The position numbers and the translations under genes are program-made. The notes below the pieces were generated by a model that had not been told where the DNA came from, searched no databases, and saw only the letters and a list, made by a program, of their open reading frames with translations. A stretch of 35,239 bases of DNA from JAZKBN01 sp040388605 (GTDB lineage Bacteria; Bacteroidota; Bacteroidia; Cytophagales; Flexibacteraceae): contig JAZKBN010000082.1 of the NCBI GenBank assembly GCA_040388605.1, positions 1 to 35,239 on the forward strand, written 5' to 3'. This document shows, piece after piece, positions 10,716 through 18,864 of this stretch. The first letter of the stretch is position 1. Every line of letters starts with the position of its first letter.

Positions 10716-12086
10716 ATGGATCTCGGGCCTATATTATCTCTCTTTTTTATTGCAGGTGTAATTACCCTGCTGGTAAAAAAATATAATCCGCATGCGGTGC
10801 TGCTGATCAGCGGTTTCCTGATGCTGGTGGCTGCTTTTTTCCTGAACCATGATTTACCTAAGCTGAAGCAGCCTACCGGCCTGCCTGCTTTCGATTTCAT
10901 ACAATACATAACTGAGTCGCTCATAGATACCAATGCCGGTGTTGGCCTTGTTATCATGATTATCAGTGGCTTTGTAGCATATATGGATAAAACCGGCGCA
11001 AGCGACGCCCTTGTTTTCCTGGCCATGAAGCCATTAGGCTTCTTTAAAAAGTACCCCTACTTCCTTGCCTCGCTTGTTTTGCCGCTGGGGCAGTTCCTGT
11101 TCATCAGCATACCATCGGCAGCCGGGTTAGGACTGCTTTTAATGGCATCGGTGTACCCTATTATTGTGAACCTGGGCGTAAGCCGGGTTTCAGCCGTTTC
11201 GCTTATTTCAGCCACTACAGCCTTCGGAATTGGGCCTGCATCAGCAATTGCTTTGAGCGGCGCCAAGGTGCTTGAAATGGATATAACATCTTTCTTCTTT
11301 CTGCACCAGATACCCTTGGTTGTGCCGCTTTGCATTACCCTTACCATTACTTATTTCTTTGTGAACAGGTATTACGATAAAAAAGAAAACCTGGTTTCTG
11401 CTAAAGAAGAAATTGAGCATGAAAAGAAAGAGGCCAGGCATTCGGCCCCCCTCATATACGCGGTTTTGCCGGTGCTGCCCTTGGCATTGCTGCTCGTGTT
11501 CTCTGATTTTGTAAACCTCTTTCACCCGGCCATTCACCTTGATACCAATGCTGCTATGGTGGCAGGCCTGTTCATTTCATTAATATTTGAACTGGTTCGC
11601 ACCCGCAGCCTGATGGCTGTCTTCAAATCTCTTGATGTGTTTTGGGGCGGTATGGGCGATATATTTAAATCGGTTGTAACACTTATTGTAACAGCCGATA
11701 TATTCTCTAAGGGCCTGATAAGCCTTGGGTTTATTGACGGCCTGATTGATATTTCACGCAATGCCGGCCTGGGAGCAACAGGAATCGGCATAGTAATGAC
11801 CATTATGATTTTTCTTGCATCTGTACTTATGGGCAGCGGCAATGCAGCATTCTTCGCATTCGGCCCGCTCATTCCCAAAATTGCGGGCCAGCTCGGCGCT
11901 AAAAGCGTGAGTATGATTTTGCCCATGACTTTGGCCGCATCAATGGGGCGCACAGTGTCGCCCATAGCCGGGGTGGTGGTGGCTGTAGGAGCCATTGCAA
12001 AAGTTACCCCGGTACAGATAGTTAAACGAAACCTTATTCCGTTTATAGCCGCACTCGCAGTAATGCTGGCTTACAGCGTATTGTAA
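10716..12086 (+). CDS. dcuC: DcuC-family C4-dicarboxylate/aspartate carrier
   Basis: A polytopic inner-membrane protein of 456 residues, close to the 461 of E. coli DcuC, with about 12 hydrophobic segments. Family-specific stretches include AGLGLLLMASVYPIIVNLG, ATTAFGIGPAS, GSGNAAFFAF and, near the C-terminus, SPIAGVVVAVGAIAK followed by VVKR-like IVKR. E. coli DcuC moves C4-dicarboxylates during anaerobic growth, mainly succinate efflux. Substrate and direction here are not shown by sequence. It opens a seven-gene plus-strand run, and the isoaspartyl dipeptidase starts only 11 bp after it, so aspartate or related acids are plausible cargo. No TAnnTTTG box was found in the 46 bp upstream, so it may be read from farther left. 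Confidence 0.85.
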   Translation: MDLGPILSLFFIAGVITLLVKKYNPHAVLLISGFLMLVAAFFLNHDLPKLKQPTGLPAFDFIQYITESLIDTNAGVGLVIMIISGFVAYMDKTGASDALVFLAMKPLGFFKKYPYFLASLVLPLGQFLFISIPSAAGLGLLLMASVYPIIVNLGVSRVSAVSLISATTAFGIGPASAIALSGAKVLEMDITSFFFLHQIPLVVPLCITLTITYFFVNRYYDKKENLVSAKEEIEHEKKEARHSAPLIYAVLPVLPLALLLVFSDFVNLFHPAIHLDTNAAMVAGLFISLIFELVRTRSLMAVFKSLDVFWGGMGDIFKSVVTLIVTADIFSKGLISLGFIDGLIDISRNAGLGATGIGIVMTIMIFLASVLMGSGNAAFFAFGPLIPKIAGQLGAKSVSMILPMTLAASMGRTVSPIAGVVVAVGAIAKVTPVQIVKRNLIPFIAALAVMLAYSVL

Positions 12087-12097
12087 TTACAAAGCAC

Positions 12098-13246
12098 ATG
12101 TTAAAACTTATAAAAAACAGCAACGTTTACGCCCCGGCATCGCTCGGAAAAAAAGACCTGGTTTTAGGCGGCGGCAAAATACTGGCTGTTGAAAACCATA
12201 TAGAGCCAAATTCCGCATTCGCAGAAATTTGGGATGCTGAGGGTAAAATCACCACCCCCGGGCTTATTGACCAACACGTGCATATTATTGGCGCAGGGGG
12301 TAAGCATGGTTTTTCAAGCATGACACCTGAAATTTTCCTGAGCGAATTCCTGGCCTGCGGCACAACAACCGTTGTTGGCATGCTGGGTACCGATGCCAGC
12401 GCGCGCAGCATTAAAACCCTGTACGCAAAAGCAAAAGCGCTTGATAACGAAGGCATTACGGCCTACATGCTCACCAGCTATTTTGGCATAGACCCCATTA
12501 CCATAACCGGCAGCATACAGGACGATATCATATTTATTGATAAAGTAATAGGTTGCAAAGTTGCCATCAGCGATGAGCGTTCAAGCTACCCTGACACCAT
12601 TGAGCTGCTGCGCCACCTGCGTGAAGTGCACGTAGGCGGTCTTATTTCAGGTAAAGGAGGTATTTTACATGTGCACCTTGGCGGCCTTTCAACCAAAATG
12701 GACATCCTGTTCAGGCTTGTAAAGGAGTTTGAGTTTCCTATAAAACACATTTCGCCTACACATGTAGGTCGCTCAGCTGATTTGTTTGAGCAGGCGCTTG
12801 ATTTTGCCCGCCTGGGCGGCATGATAGATATTACCACAGGCGCTTCTAAATTCACAGATCCCTGGAAGGCAGTAATGATAGCCCTTGACGCAAACGTAAG
12901 CATAGATAAGCTCAGCTTCAGCTCAGACGGGCATGCGGGCATTGCTAAAAAAGATGAAAACGGTAAGGCATGCGGTTTCACCAAGGCACCCATACACAAG
13001 AACCTTGACCAGGTACGTGCACTGGTACAGGAAGGCGGCGTTGAAATAGCCGAAGCCTTTAAGCTGATAACTGCCAACCCCGCCAAAAACCTGAGCTTAA
13101 AAGACAAGGGCTGCATACGCGTAGGCGCCGATGCCGACCTTTGTTTCTTCGATGAAAAATTAACGCTAACCGATGTTTATGCACGCGGCAGGAACATGAT
13201 GCGTTCAGGAAATATTCTTGTAAAAGGCGCTTTCGAAAACCTGTAA
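12098..13246 (+). CDS. iadA: isoaspartyl dipeptidase (beta-aspartyl dipeptidase)
   Basis: A cytoplasmic binuclear zinc amidohydrolase that splits beta-Asp-X dipeptides to aspartate plus an amino acid. Such dipeptides come from damaged proteins or from cyanophycin. The 382 residues match IadA (about 390). The metal-site residues known from E. coli IadA appear conserved: HVH at 60-62, the carbamylated lysine equivalent K154 in GCKVAISDE, H193 in HVHLGG, H222 in PTHVGR (with substrate-binding R225) and D277 in SSDG. The C-terminal KGCIRVGADADL/VYARG region is typical. There is no signal peptide. It sits between the DcuC-like carrier (11 bp) and the first porin (19 bp), suggesting that imported beta-aspartyl peptides are its substrate. 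Confidence 0.92.
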   Translation: MLKLIKNSNVYAPASLGKKDLVLGGGKILAVENHIEPNSAFAEIWDAEGKITTPGLIDQHVHIIGAGGKHGFSSMTPEIFLSEFLACGTTTVVGMLGTDASARSIKTLYAKAKALDNEGITAYMLTSYFGIDPITITGSIQDDIIFIDKVIGCKVAISDERSSYPDTIELLRHLREVHVGGLISGKGGILHVHLGGLSTKMDILFRLVKEFEFPIKHISPTHVGRSADLFEQALDFARLGGMIDITTGASKFTDPWKAVMIALDANVSIDKLSFSSDGHAGIAKKDENGKACGFTKAPIHKNLDQVRALVQEGGVEIAEAFKLITANPAKNLSLKDKGCIRVGADADLCFFDEKLTLTDVYARGRNMMRSGNILVKGAFENL

Positions 13247-13265
13247 CCTGACACCAAACCTAAAG

Positions 13266-14816
13266 ATGAATCGTTTCCTTAAAATTATGGTATTGGCAAT
13301 GTTGCAGGCAGCGGCTTTCAGCGCTCATGCCCAAAACATTACTTTGCAGCCTTATATGCAGGGCGAGGGAATAACGTTTTCATCGGCCAACAAATACAGC
13401 ATTCGCATTTCCGGTTTTGGTCAGCCGGGTTTGGAGACCCGGTCTTATACAGGTGCATCAGATGATCAAAAAACCTATACGCGCTTCAGGATGCGCAGGC
13501 TGGTTACATACGTAACCGGCTCTGCCCCGAAACAGAATATTAATTACCAGGTTCAGCTTGATTTAACCGGTAATTCAGACGGAGGAGGCGATGCAGGCAC
13601 CAACAATTACCTGATGGATGCCTGGGTTTCATGGTCGCCGAGCAAAAGAGTTGAAATTACTTTCGGGCAGGAGTCTTCACCTACCGATAACCGGGAGATG
13701 AATATGCGTTCAAACACTTTGCAGCTGATTGACCGCAGCCCGCTTTCACTTGCCTTTGCATCTATTCGGGAATTCGGGGTGTTTGTGAGCACCAATTACA
13801 AAATAGCACAGGTGGAACGCGAAAAAGTAGTGTTGCAATTCCGCCAGACCGTATTGAATGCTGTTGGCGAGGTATCAAACTCTTTGGCAAGTATTGAGCA
13901 GTTAAAAGAGCAGTCAAGAAAAGAAAAAGAAGCTTTTGAAAGAGAACGAAGAGAATTCATGGAAAAAAACGCAGCATTAACAAAAGAAAATGAAAGTTTA
14001 AAAAGGGAGAATCAGGCTCTTANNNNNNNNNNCAAAATAGGCGGAGATGCTTATGTTTTACCCTCATTTGCACTCACAAACGGGGATGGCGCTAATATTC
14101 TTGGCGCAGACCACGGCGGCCTGAAAGCCGGCGGACGACTTGATTTCCTGCCTTTCGGAAAATTCAACAGCCATGGCCAATACCGCGGGCCCGATATGGC
14201 TTATGAACTTACCCCTAAGCTGGTTTTTGGCGCAACTTACAGCTACAATTCCGGCATGAGCGACAGGCGAGGCCGCCAAAGCGGGCAGGTACTTTACCGC
14301 GACAGCCTCGGCAAAGAAGCCCTGCCTGATTATGCCAAATTCGGGGCCGATTTCCTGTTCAAATTCCGTGGTTTTACTATGCTTGGCGAGTATGTGAACG
14401 CAAACGCCATTGTGCCTGCAACCATTACACAACGCGTTCGAAACGACGGTACGGTATCCACTGCATTCCTGGTTAACGGGGTACAGAATGTATCTGATTA
14501 CGTAAAAGGGCGCATTATTACCGGTTCGGCTGTTAATGTGCAGGCAGGGTACCTATTCTCTTCCGGAATATCAGTAGACGGGCGGTTTACACGCATGATG
14601 CCGGCAACCAATTCTTTCCTTACCAACGGCACCTTTTACAACCGCAGCAAATATTATACGGTTTGTGTTGGCAAATACCTGAGCAGGAATTATGGTGCCA
14701 AGCTACAGGCTTCGTTTACTTACACCAAAGCTGAACCAGGTACATTAAGCGTTCTTGGAACCACAATAACCGGTAATGAACTTTCAGGAGCTTTGCAGCT
14801 GACCATTGCCCTATAA
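13266..14816 (+). CDS. OprP-like phosphate-selective-porin family protein, disrupted by a chimeric insert and gap
   Basis: Probable outer-membrane beta-barrel porin with a signal peptide ending AFSAHAQ. The N-terminal half (MRRLVTYVTG, LMDAWVSWSP, ITFGQESSPTDNREM, REFGVFVSTNYKI) and the C-terminal part (GGDAYVLPSFALTNGDGAN onward) match the second porin at 16411. Between them lies a foreign stretch, 13807-14022, followed by ten Ns. Its translation first resembles the coiled hairpin of a TolC/OEP efflux protein (FRQTVLNAVGEVSNSLASIE) and then a Lys/Glu-rich coiled coil, neither of which belongs in a porin. The 8-mer caaaatag flanks the foreign part on both sides. Removing one copy plus the insert and Ns (234 bp) gives an intact 438-residue porin, close to its 413-residue paralogue. 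The real gene is probably whole. It likely feeds the neighbouring aspartate/dicarboxylate enzymes. Confidence 0.8.
   Translation: MNRFLKIMVLAMLQAAAFSAHAQNITLQPYMQGEGITFSSANKYSIRISGFGQPGLETRSYTGASDDQKTYTRFRMRRLVTYVTGSAPKQNINYQVQLDLTGNSDGGGDAGTNNYLMDAWVSWSPSKRVEITFGQESSPTDNREMNMRSNTLQLIDRSPLSLAFASIREFGVFVSTNYKIAQVEREKVVLQFRQTVLNAVGEVSNSLASIEQLKEQSRKEKEAFERERREFMEKNAALTKENESLKRENQALXXXXKIGGDAYVLPSFALTNGDGANILGADHGGLKAGGRLDFLPFGKFNSHGQYRGPDMAYELTPKLVFGATYSYNSGMSDRRGRQSGQVLYRDSLGKEALPDYAKFGADFLFKFRGFTMLGEYVNANAIVPATITQRVRNDGTVSTAFLVNGVQNVSDYVKGRIITGSAVNVQAGYLFSSGISVDGRFTRMMPATNSFLTNGTFYNRSKYYTVCVGKYLSRNYGAKLQASFTYTKAEPGTLSVLGTTITGNELSGALQLTIAL
13807..14022 (+). other. foreign in-frame segment (OEP fragment plus coiled coil) next to gap
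   Basis: 216 bp that do not belong to the porin. The first half encodes residues like an RND outer-membrane factor. The second half is A-rich and encodes a Lys/Glu coiled coil (KEKEAFERERREFMEK). It is bounded by caaaatag at 13799-13806 and, after the Ns, at 14033-14040. A gap-filling or scaffolding artefact is most likely. A real insertion cannot be excluded from sequence alone. Confidence 0.75.
14023..14032. other. assembly gap (10 N)
   Basis: Ten Ns inside the first porin gene, directly before the second copy of caaaatag. The true length is unknown. Confidence 0.95.
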
Positions 14817-14858
14817 AATTCCTAAGCCCTTAGCCGGGATAAAAGACAGACTTAACCC

Positions 14859-16409
14859 ATGAAAAGCACCTTTACATTTTTGGCATTGCTGCTGATTCCA
14901 ATGTGCGCATGGGCCCAGTTTAACCCGCAGCAGGAAAAGCTGACAGCCAAATTCTTCCCCGATGCCGAGCTGGATATTCATACCCCGGCTTTCGCAAAAA
15001 AAGAGGGTTTTACAAATTATGATGAAATGTTGGCATGGCTGAATACATGCATAAAACCGCATTCATCTGTAGTTACATTAAGCTTTATTGGCAGCAGCCA
15101 AAAAGGCAAGCAAATTCCAATGCTTGTTTTCAACAGGCAAAACGGGAAAACAAAAACCAAGGTTTGGATGCAGGGCGGTCTGCACGGCGATGAGCCGGCA
15201 GGAACTGAAACCATGCTTTACCTTACCGACAAGCTGCTGAACGATACTGCTTATGCTTACCTGTTAACCGAGCTTGAAATTGCCATTGTTCCCATGGCAA
15301 ATATTGACGGCTATGAAAAACAAACCCGTGAATCTGCAAACGGAACCGATTTAAACCGCGACCAAACCAAGCTAAGCGCACCCGAAAGCAAGGCTCTTAA
15401 AGCAGCCTATACCAATTTCACCCCGGCGGTTGCGCTTGATTTCCATGAGTTCAGGCCATTCAGAAAAGACTTTACAGGTTTCGGTACACGCGGTATATCA
15501 AGCTTTTACGATGCCATGTTCCTGTATTCAGGCAACCTGAATGTGCCGGAAGCCCTGCGCAGCTACACGCAAACCAGGTTTGTTAACAACGCTAAAGCTC
15601 ATTTAACTGAAAACAACCTGAATCACCATGATTATATAACCCCCCGGAAGGCAGGCGGCCTTGTGGAGTTTAATTTGGGTTCGGTACATGCCAGGTCCAG
15701 CGCAAGCAATTGGTCTTTAGGGAATACAGTTTCTACGCTGCTTGAAATCAGGGGCGTTGGCATAGGCAGAACAAGCTTTAAGCGACGCATAAAAACATCT
15801 TTCCTGATAGCAGAATCTTACCTAAAATCTGCTTACGCCGAAAGAGTAAAGTTGCGGGAATTGCTCAAAGAAACCGGCAGCAGCTTTACTGAAAGTATTG
15901 TTGTTACAGCGGAATCGAACAAGGAAAAGCAGGTAATTAAGGCTATTGACCTTGAAAAAAACGAGGCTGTTGACCTGGAAATAACCATTCGCAATGCCTT
16001 GCATGCCAAGCCAATTCTGAAAAGGATTCGCCCAACAGCTTATATTTTGTCGGCAGATGAGAAAAAAGCATCTGCCAACCTAAGAATACTCGGCATTCAG
16101 CTCGACAGCCTTGAGAAAGATACAGAGCTTGAAACGGAAGCTTATACAATAACTGAATTCGATGCCGAGGAGAATGAGGACGAGGAAGCTTCGGGACCAA
16201 AATCATCGGCCTCAACGGTTGTACAAAAGCAGGTATTCACAAAAGGTACCTATATAATTTATACTGCCCAGCCCCGCGGAAACTTAGTAAGCGAAGTGCT
16301 GGAGCCTGAAAACGAAGATGGTTTTTTGGCTATGAAAGTAATAAAAGGAACTGCCGGTAAAAAGCTGCCTGTTTACAGGTACATGAAGCCCGGGAAAATA
16401 AACAAGTAA
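14859..16409 (+). CDS. secreted M14-family zinc metallopeptidase
   Basis: 516 residues with a signal peptide ending CAWAQ (about residue 20). The catalytic domain spans roughly 45-310. It shows the M14 zinc ligands H109 and E112 in GGLHGDEPAG and H196 in LDFHEF, the Asn-Arg pair N166-R167 in GTDLNRD, and the likely catalytic glutamate E296 in TLLEIRG. A C-terminal extension of about 200 residues has an acidic linker (EENEDEEASG) and a beta-rich end of unknown role. M14 enzymes are carboxypeptidases, and related members deacylate amino acids; the exact substrate is not readable here. It lies between the two porins, 42 bp after the first and 1 bp before the second, so periplasmic or secreted trimming of peptides whose products pass the porins fits. 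No T9SS domain was recognised. Confidence 0.85.
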   Translation: MKSTFTFLALLLIPMCAWAQFNPQQEKLTAKFFPDAELDIHTPAFAKKEGFTNYDEMLAWLNTCIKPHSSVVTLSFIGSSQKGKQIPMLVFNRQNGKTKTKVWMQGGLHGDEPAGTETMLYLTDKLLNDTAYAYLLTELEIAIVPMANIDGYEKQTRESANGTDLNRDQTKLSAPESKALKAAYTNFTPAVALDFHEFRPFRKDFTGFGTRGISSFYDAMFLYSGNLNVPEALRSYTQTRFVNNAKAHLTENNLNHHDYITPRKAGGLVEFNLGSVHARSSASNWSLGNTVSTLLEIRGVGIGRTSFKRRIKTSFLIAESYLKSAYAERVKLRELLKETGSSFTESIVVTAESNKEKQVIKAIDLEKNEAVDLEITIRNALHAKPILKRIRPTAYILSADEKKASANLRILGIQLDSLEKDTELETEAYTITEFDAEENEDEEASGPKSSASTVVQKQVFTKGTYIIYTAQPRGNLVSEVLEPENEDGFLAMKVIKGTAGKKLPVYRYMKPGKINK

Positions 16410-16410
16410 A

Positions 16411-17652
16411 ATGAGAGCAGCACTGTTACTACTATTATGCCTTACCTCGGGCATTGCCATTGCGCAGGATTCAACCATTGAAGCACCTGAAACAGGCAAC
16501 CCCGACAGCACAGGTACCAAAATGACCCTGGGCGAGGGCATTAATTTCCAAATAGGCTCATACAGGTTTAAATTCAGCGGCATGCTTCAGCCATCTGTCC
16601 GTTATAATAAAACGGACGGAATCGACAGGAAAACAACGCTTAATACCAAACGCACATACCTCAACTTTGGCGGTAATGCCCTTAAAGAGAAAATCAGCTT
16701 TTTTGTACAGGCAGATTTCAGCGCATCCACTCCCCTGCTCGATGCCTGGGTAGCCTATAATTTCACTCCCCGATTTTCTTTAACGGCGGGTCAAAAGCGT
16801 ACTTTCACCAATAACCGTGAAATGACCTTTAATGAAGACAAGCTACAATTTGCAGATCGCGGTATGGTGAGCACTGCCTTTACCGGTAATGGTCGTGAAT
16901 TCGGTTTGTTTCTTGAAGGAAAACTGGGGACATCTTTTATAATTGCCCCCCAAATTGCCATTACATCGGGCGATGGCCCTAATTCATTCGGCACTTCATC
17001 TTCAGATATGGATTTGGGTGGTTTTAAATACGGCGGTCGGCTCGATATTTATCCCCTGGGAGATTTTAAAGAAGGCAATTCAGGCTTCACTGCCGATTTA
17101 AAGCATGAAGATTCACCGAAATTTGTACTCGGCATTTCGGGCAGCCTGAACAAAGGCGCAAGCAATGCAAAGGGTGAAGGCCACGGCAATTTCCTTTTCT
17201 ACAATGCTGCCAAAGCCCAACAATTACCTGATTTACGCAAGCTGCACGCCGATGTTTTGCTTAAATACCAAGGTGTTTCCTTATTGGCCGAATACACCAA
17301 CAGCTCTGCGGCAGGCCTGAAAGGCGCTTACCTCGACAGCACAGCGAATACTGCCCTGCTGCTTAAGCCCGGGCAAATAAGCCAATACCTGATTTTAGGC
17401 AATGCATATAATGTATCTTTAGGCTATGCAACTTTAAGCGGCTATGCCTTAGATTTAAGGTATGAAAAACTGAGCCCCGAGTTTAGCGACCAGGCAGGTT
17501 CATTATTAGCCAAAACCGATGTTCAAACCATTGGCCTAAGCCGATATTTTAAAGACAATAAGCTTAAGGTCCAGGCTTCGGCGAGCAGCGTACATTATGC
17601 CAATTCTGTAAATGCCTTTTTAGCCGAGCTTATGTTCCAGGTTGTATTTTAA
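16411..17652 (+). CDS. OprP-like phosphate-selective-porin family protein (second copy)
   Basis: An outer-membrane beta-barrel of 413 residues with a signal peptide ending GIAIAQ. It shares the family pattern with the gene at 13266: SYRFKFSGMLQPSVRY, LLDAWVAYNFTPRFSLTAGQ, FTNNREM, GREFGLFLEG, ITSGDGPNSFG, GGRLDIYP. Alternating hydrophobic beta strands run to a terminal Phe (LMFQVVF), typical of outer-membrane barrels. Proteins of this family are annotated after Pseudomonas OprP/OprO, but specificity varies, and here an anionic dicarboxylate or acidic peptide is suggested only by context. The ATG lies 1 bp after the stop of the M14 gene, which implies translational coupling. It is intact, unlike its copy. 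Confidence 0.85.
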   Translation: MRAALLLLLCLTSGIAIAQDSTIEAPETGNPDSTGTKMTLGEGINFQIGSYRFKFSGMLQPSVRYNKTDGIDRKTTLNTKRTYLNFGGNALKEKISFFVQADFSASTPLLDAWVAYNFTPRFSLTAGQKRTFTNNREMTFNEDKLQFADRGMVSTAFTGNGREFGLFLEGKLGTSFIIAPQIAITSGDGPNSFGTSSSDMDLGGFKYGGRLDIYPLGDFKEGNSGFTADLKHEDSPKFVLGISGSLNKGASNAKGEGHGNFLFYNAAKAQQLPDLRKLHADVLLKYQGVSLLAEYTNSSAAGLKGAYLDSTANTALLLKPGQISQYLILGNAYNVSLGYATLSGYALDLRYEKLSPEFSDQAGSLLAKTDVQTIGLSRYFKDNKLKVQASASSVHYANSVNAFLAELMFQVVF

Positions 17653-17684
17653 GCTGCCTGAATTAGTATTACAAGCTATTCGAA

Positions 17685-18842
17685 ATGAAAATATTCAAAC
17701 TCATACTTATTGTTGGTGTAGCCCTGCTGATATGCCTGCCGGGCTACAGCCAGCTTTTAACAACAGGCCTCTCCAGCTTTACATTTACACAATACCACCC
17801 CTTCAGGAATAAGCCCATTAAGGTTTATACTTATGTACCCGCAGGCGGCAACCAGCAAACAATGCCTGTGCTCATGGTTTTTCATGGCGAAGAAAGGGAC
17901 GCAAACAATAACGTTACAGATTGGGTAGCAGCTGCCAACCAATATAAATTCATTGTATTAGCACCGGAATTCCTTGATTCATACTTCCCCGGCGGCGACG
18001 GTTATAACCTGGCCAATATGTTTGTGGACGGCGATAACCCTAGCTTTTCCACATTAAATCCTGATTCAGTCTGGACATTTTCAGTACTTGACCCGCTGTT
18101 CCTTTATGTAAAGCAGCGCACGCAAAGTACAACCACTTCTTACCGTTGTTTCGGGCATTCTGCCGGCTCTCAGTTTATTACCAAATACCTGCTCTACAAG
18201 CCAAACAGCCTCATGGATAAAGCCGTTTGCGCCAACGCCGGCTGGTACACCATGCCTGATTTAAGCCTGAATTTCCCTTACGGAACCAAGATAAGCCCGG
18301 CTACTATACCCTCTTTAAAAGCTGCCTTTGCACATCCCATGCTCGTAATGCTCGGCACAGCAGATAATGACCCGAATTCTGCAGGACTGCGCCATAACTC
18401 CATAGTTGATTTGCAGGGCCTGAACAGGCTGGCAAGAGGCAGGTACTTCATTAACAACAGCAGGGTAATTGCCAATAATATGAGCACCTGGTATAACTGG
18501 AATTCGGTAGAGGTGCCCGGTGTGGGCCATGATCATTACCAGATGGCCTTGCGTGCTGTACCCTATATTGTAGATTCTTTTACAGGCGTTACAATGCCTA
18601 AAACACATTCAATAAAAGCCTGGCTTGGGGAAGGCAGTATTCATGTTGCCGGCCTTGATGCGGGTGAGGGATATAAAATCTCTGTTACAGGAATAACCGG
18701 GCAGGAATATTTTACGGCATCGGGCAAATACAGCGAAAATGAAATCATTCCGTTTACTTATGAATCAAGTGTAATGTACATTCTGGAGCTTAAGGCTGAA
18801 AACAGCGGTACCATTTATAAAAAACTTATAGCCATACCTTAA
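17685..18842 (+). CDS. secreted alpha/beta hydrolase (esterase-like)
   Basis: 385 residues with a signal peptide ending GYSQ. An alpha/beta-hydrolase domain spans about 35-295. It has a VFHGEE oxyanion-type loop, the nucleophile S159 in CFGHSAGSQ, a likely acid D227 or D229 in GTADNDP and a catalytic His, H282 in GVGHDHYQ. The pattern is close to polyhydroxybutyrate-depolymerase or feruloyl-esterase type secreted enzymes; the substrate is not clear. After residue about 300 comes an 80-residue beta-rich tail ending YKKLIAIP that resembles a T9SS sorting domain in layout but lacks the YPNP motif. The gene is 32 bp after the second porin and 22 bp before dctA, so it probably releases something taken up by these neighbours. 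Confidence 0.8.
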   Translation: MKIFKLILIVGVALLICLPGYSQLLTTGLSSFTFTQYHPFRNKPIKVYTYVPAGGNQQTMPVLMVFHGEERDANNNVTDWVAAANQYKFIVLAPEFLDSYFPGGDGYNLANMFVDGDNPSFSTLNPDSVWTFSVLDPLFLYVKQRTQSTTTSYRCFGHSAGSQFITKYLLYKPNSLMDKAVCANAGWYTMPDLSLNFPYGTKISPATIPSLKAAFAHPMLVMLGTADNDPNSAGLRHNSIVDLQGLNRLARGRYFINNSRVIANNMSTWYNWNSVEVPGVGHDHYQMALRAVPYIVDSFTGVTMPKTHSIKAWLGEGSIHVAGLDAGEGYKISVTGITGQEYFTASGKYSENEIIPFTYESSVMYILELKAENSGTIYKKLIAIP

Positions 18843-18864
18843 TACACCTGCCGAATACAAAACC

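Noticed and set aside
13799..14040. Transposon insertion in the porin gene
   Set aside because: The 8-bp flanking repeat looks like a target duplication, but the insert has no terminal inverted repeats or transposase and stays in frame with the host gene. Assembly chimera is the better reading.
17685..18842. Cyanophycinase as the identity of the secreted hydrolase
   Set aside because: Cyanophycinases are S51 peptidases with a different serine motif. This protein has the GHSAG motif and fold order of alpha/beta hydrolases.
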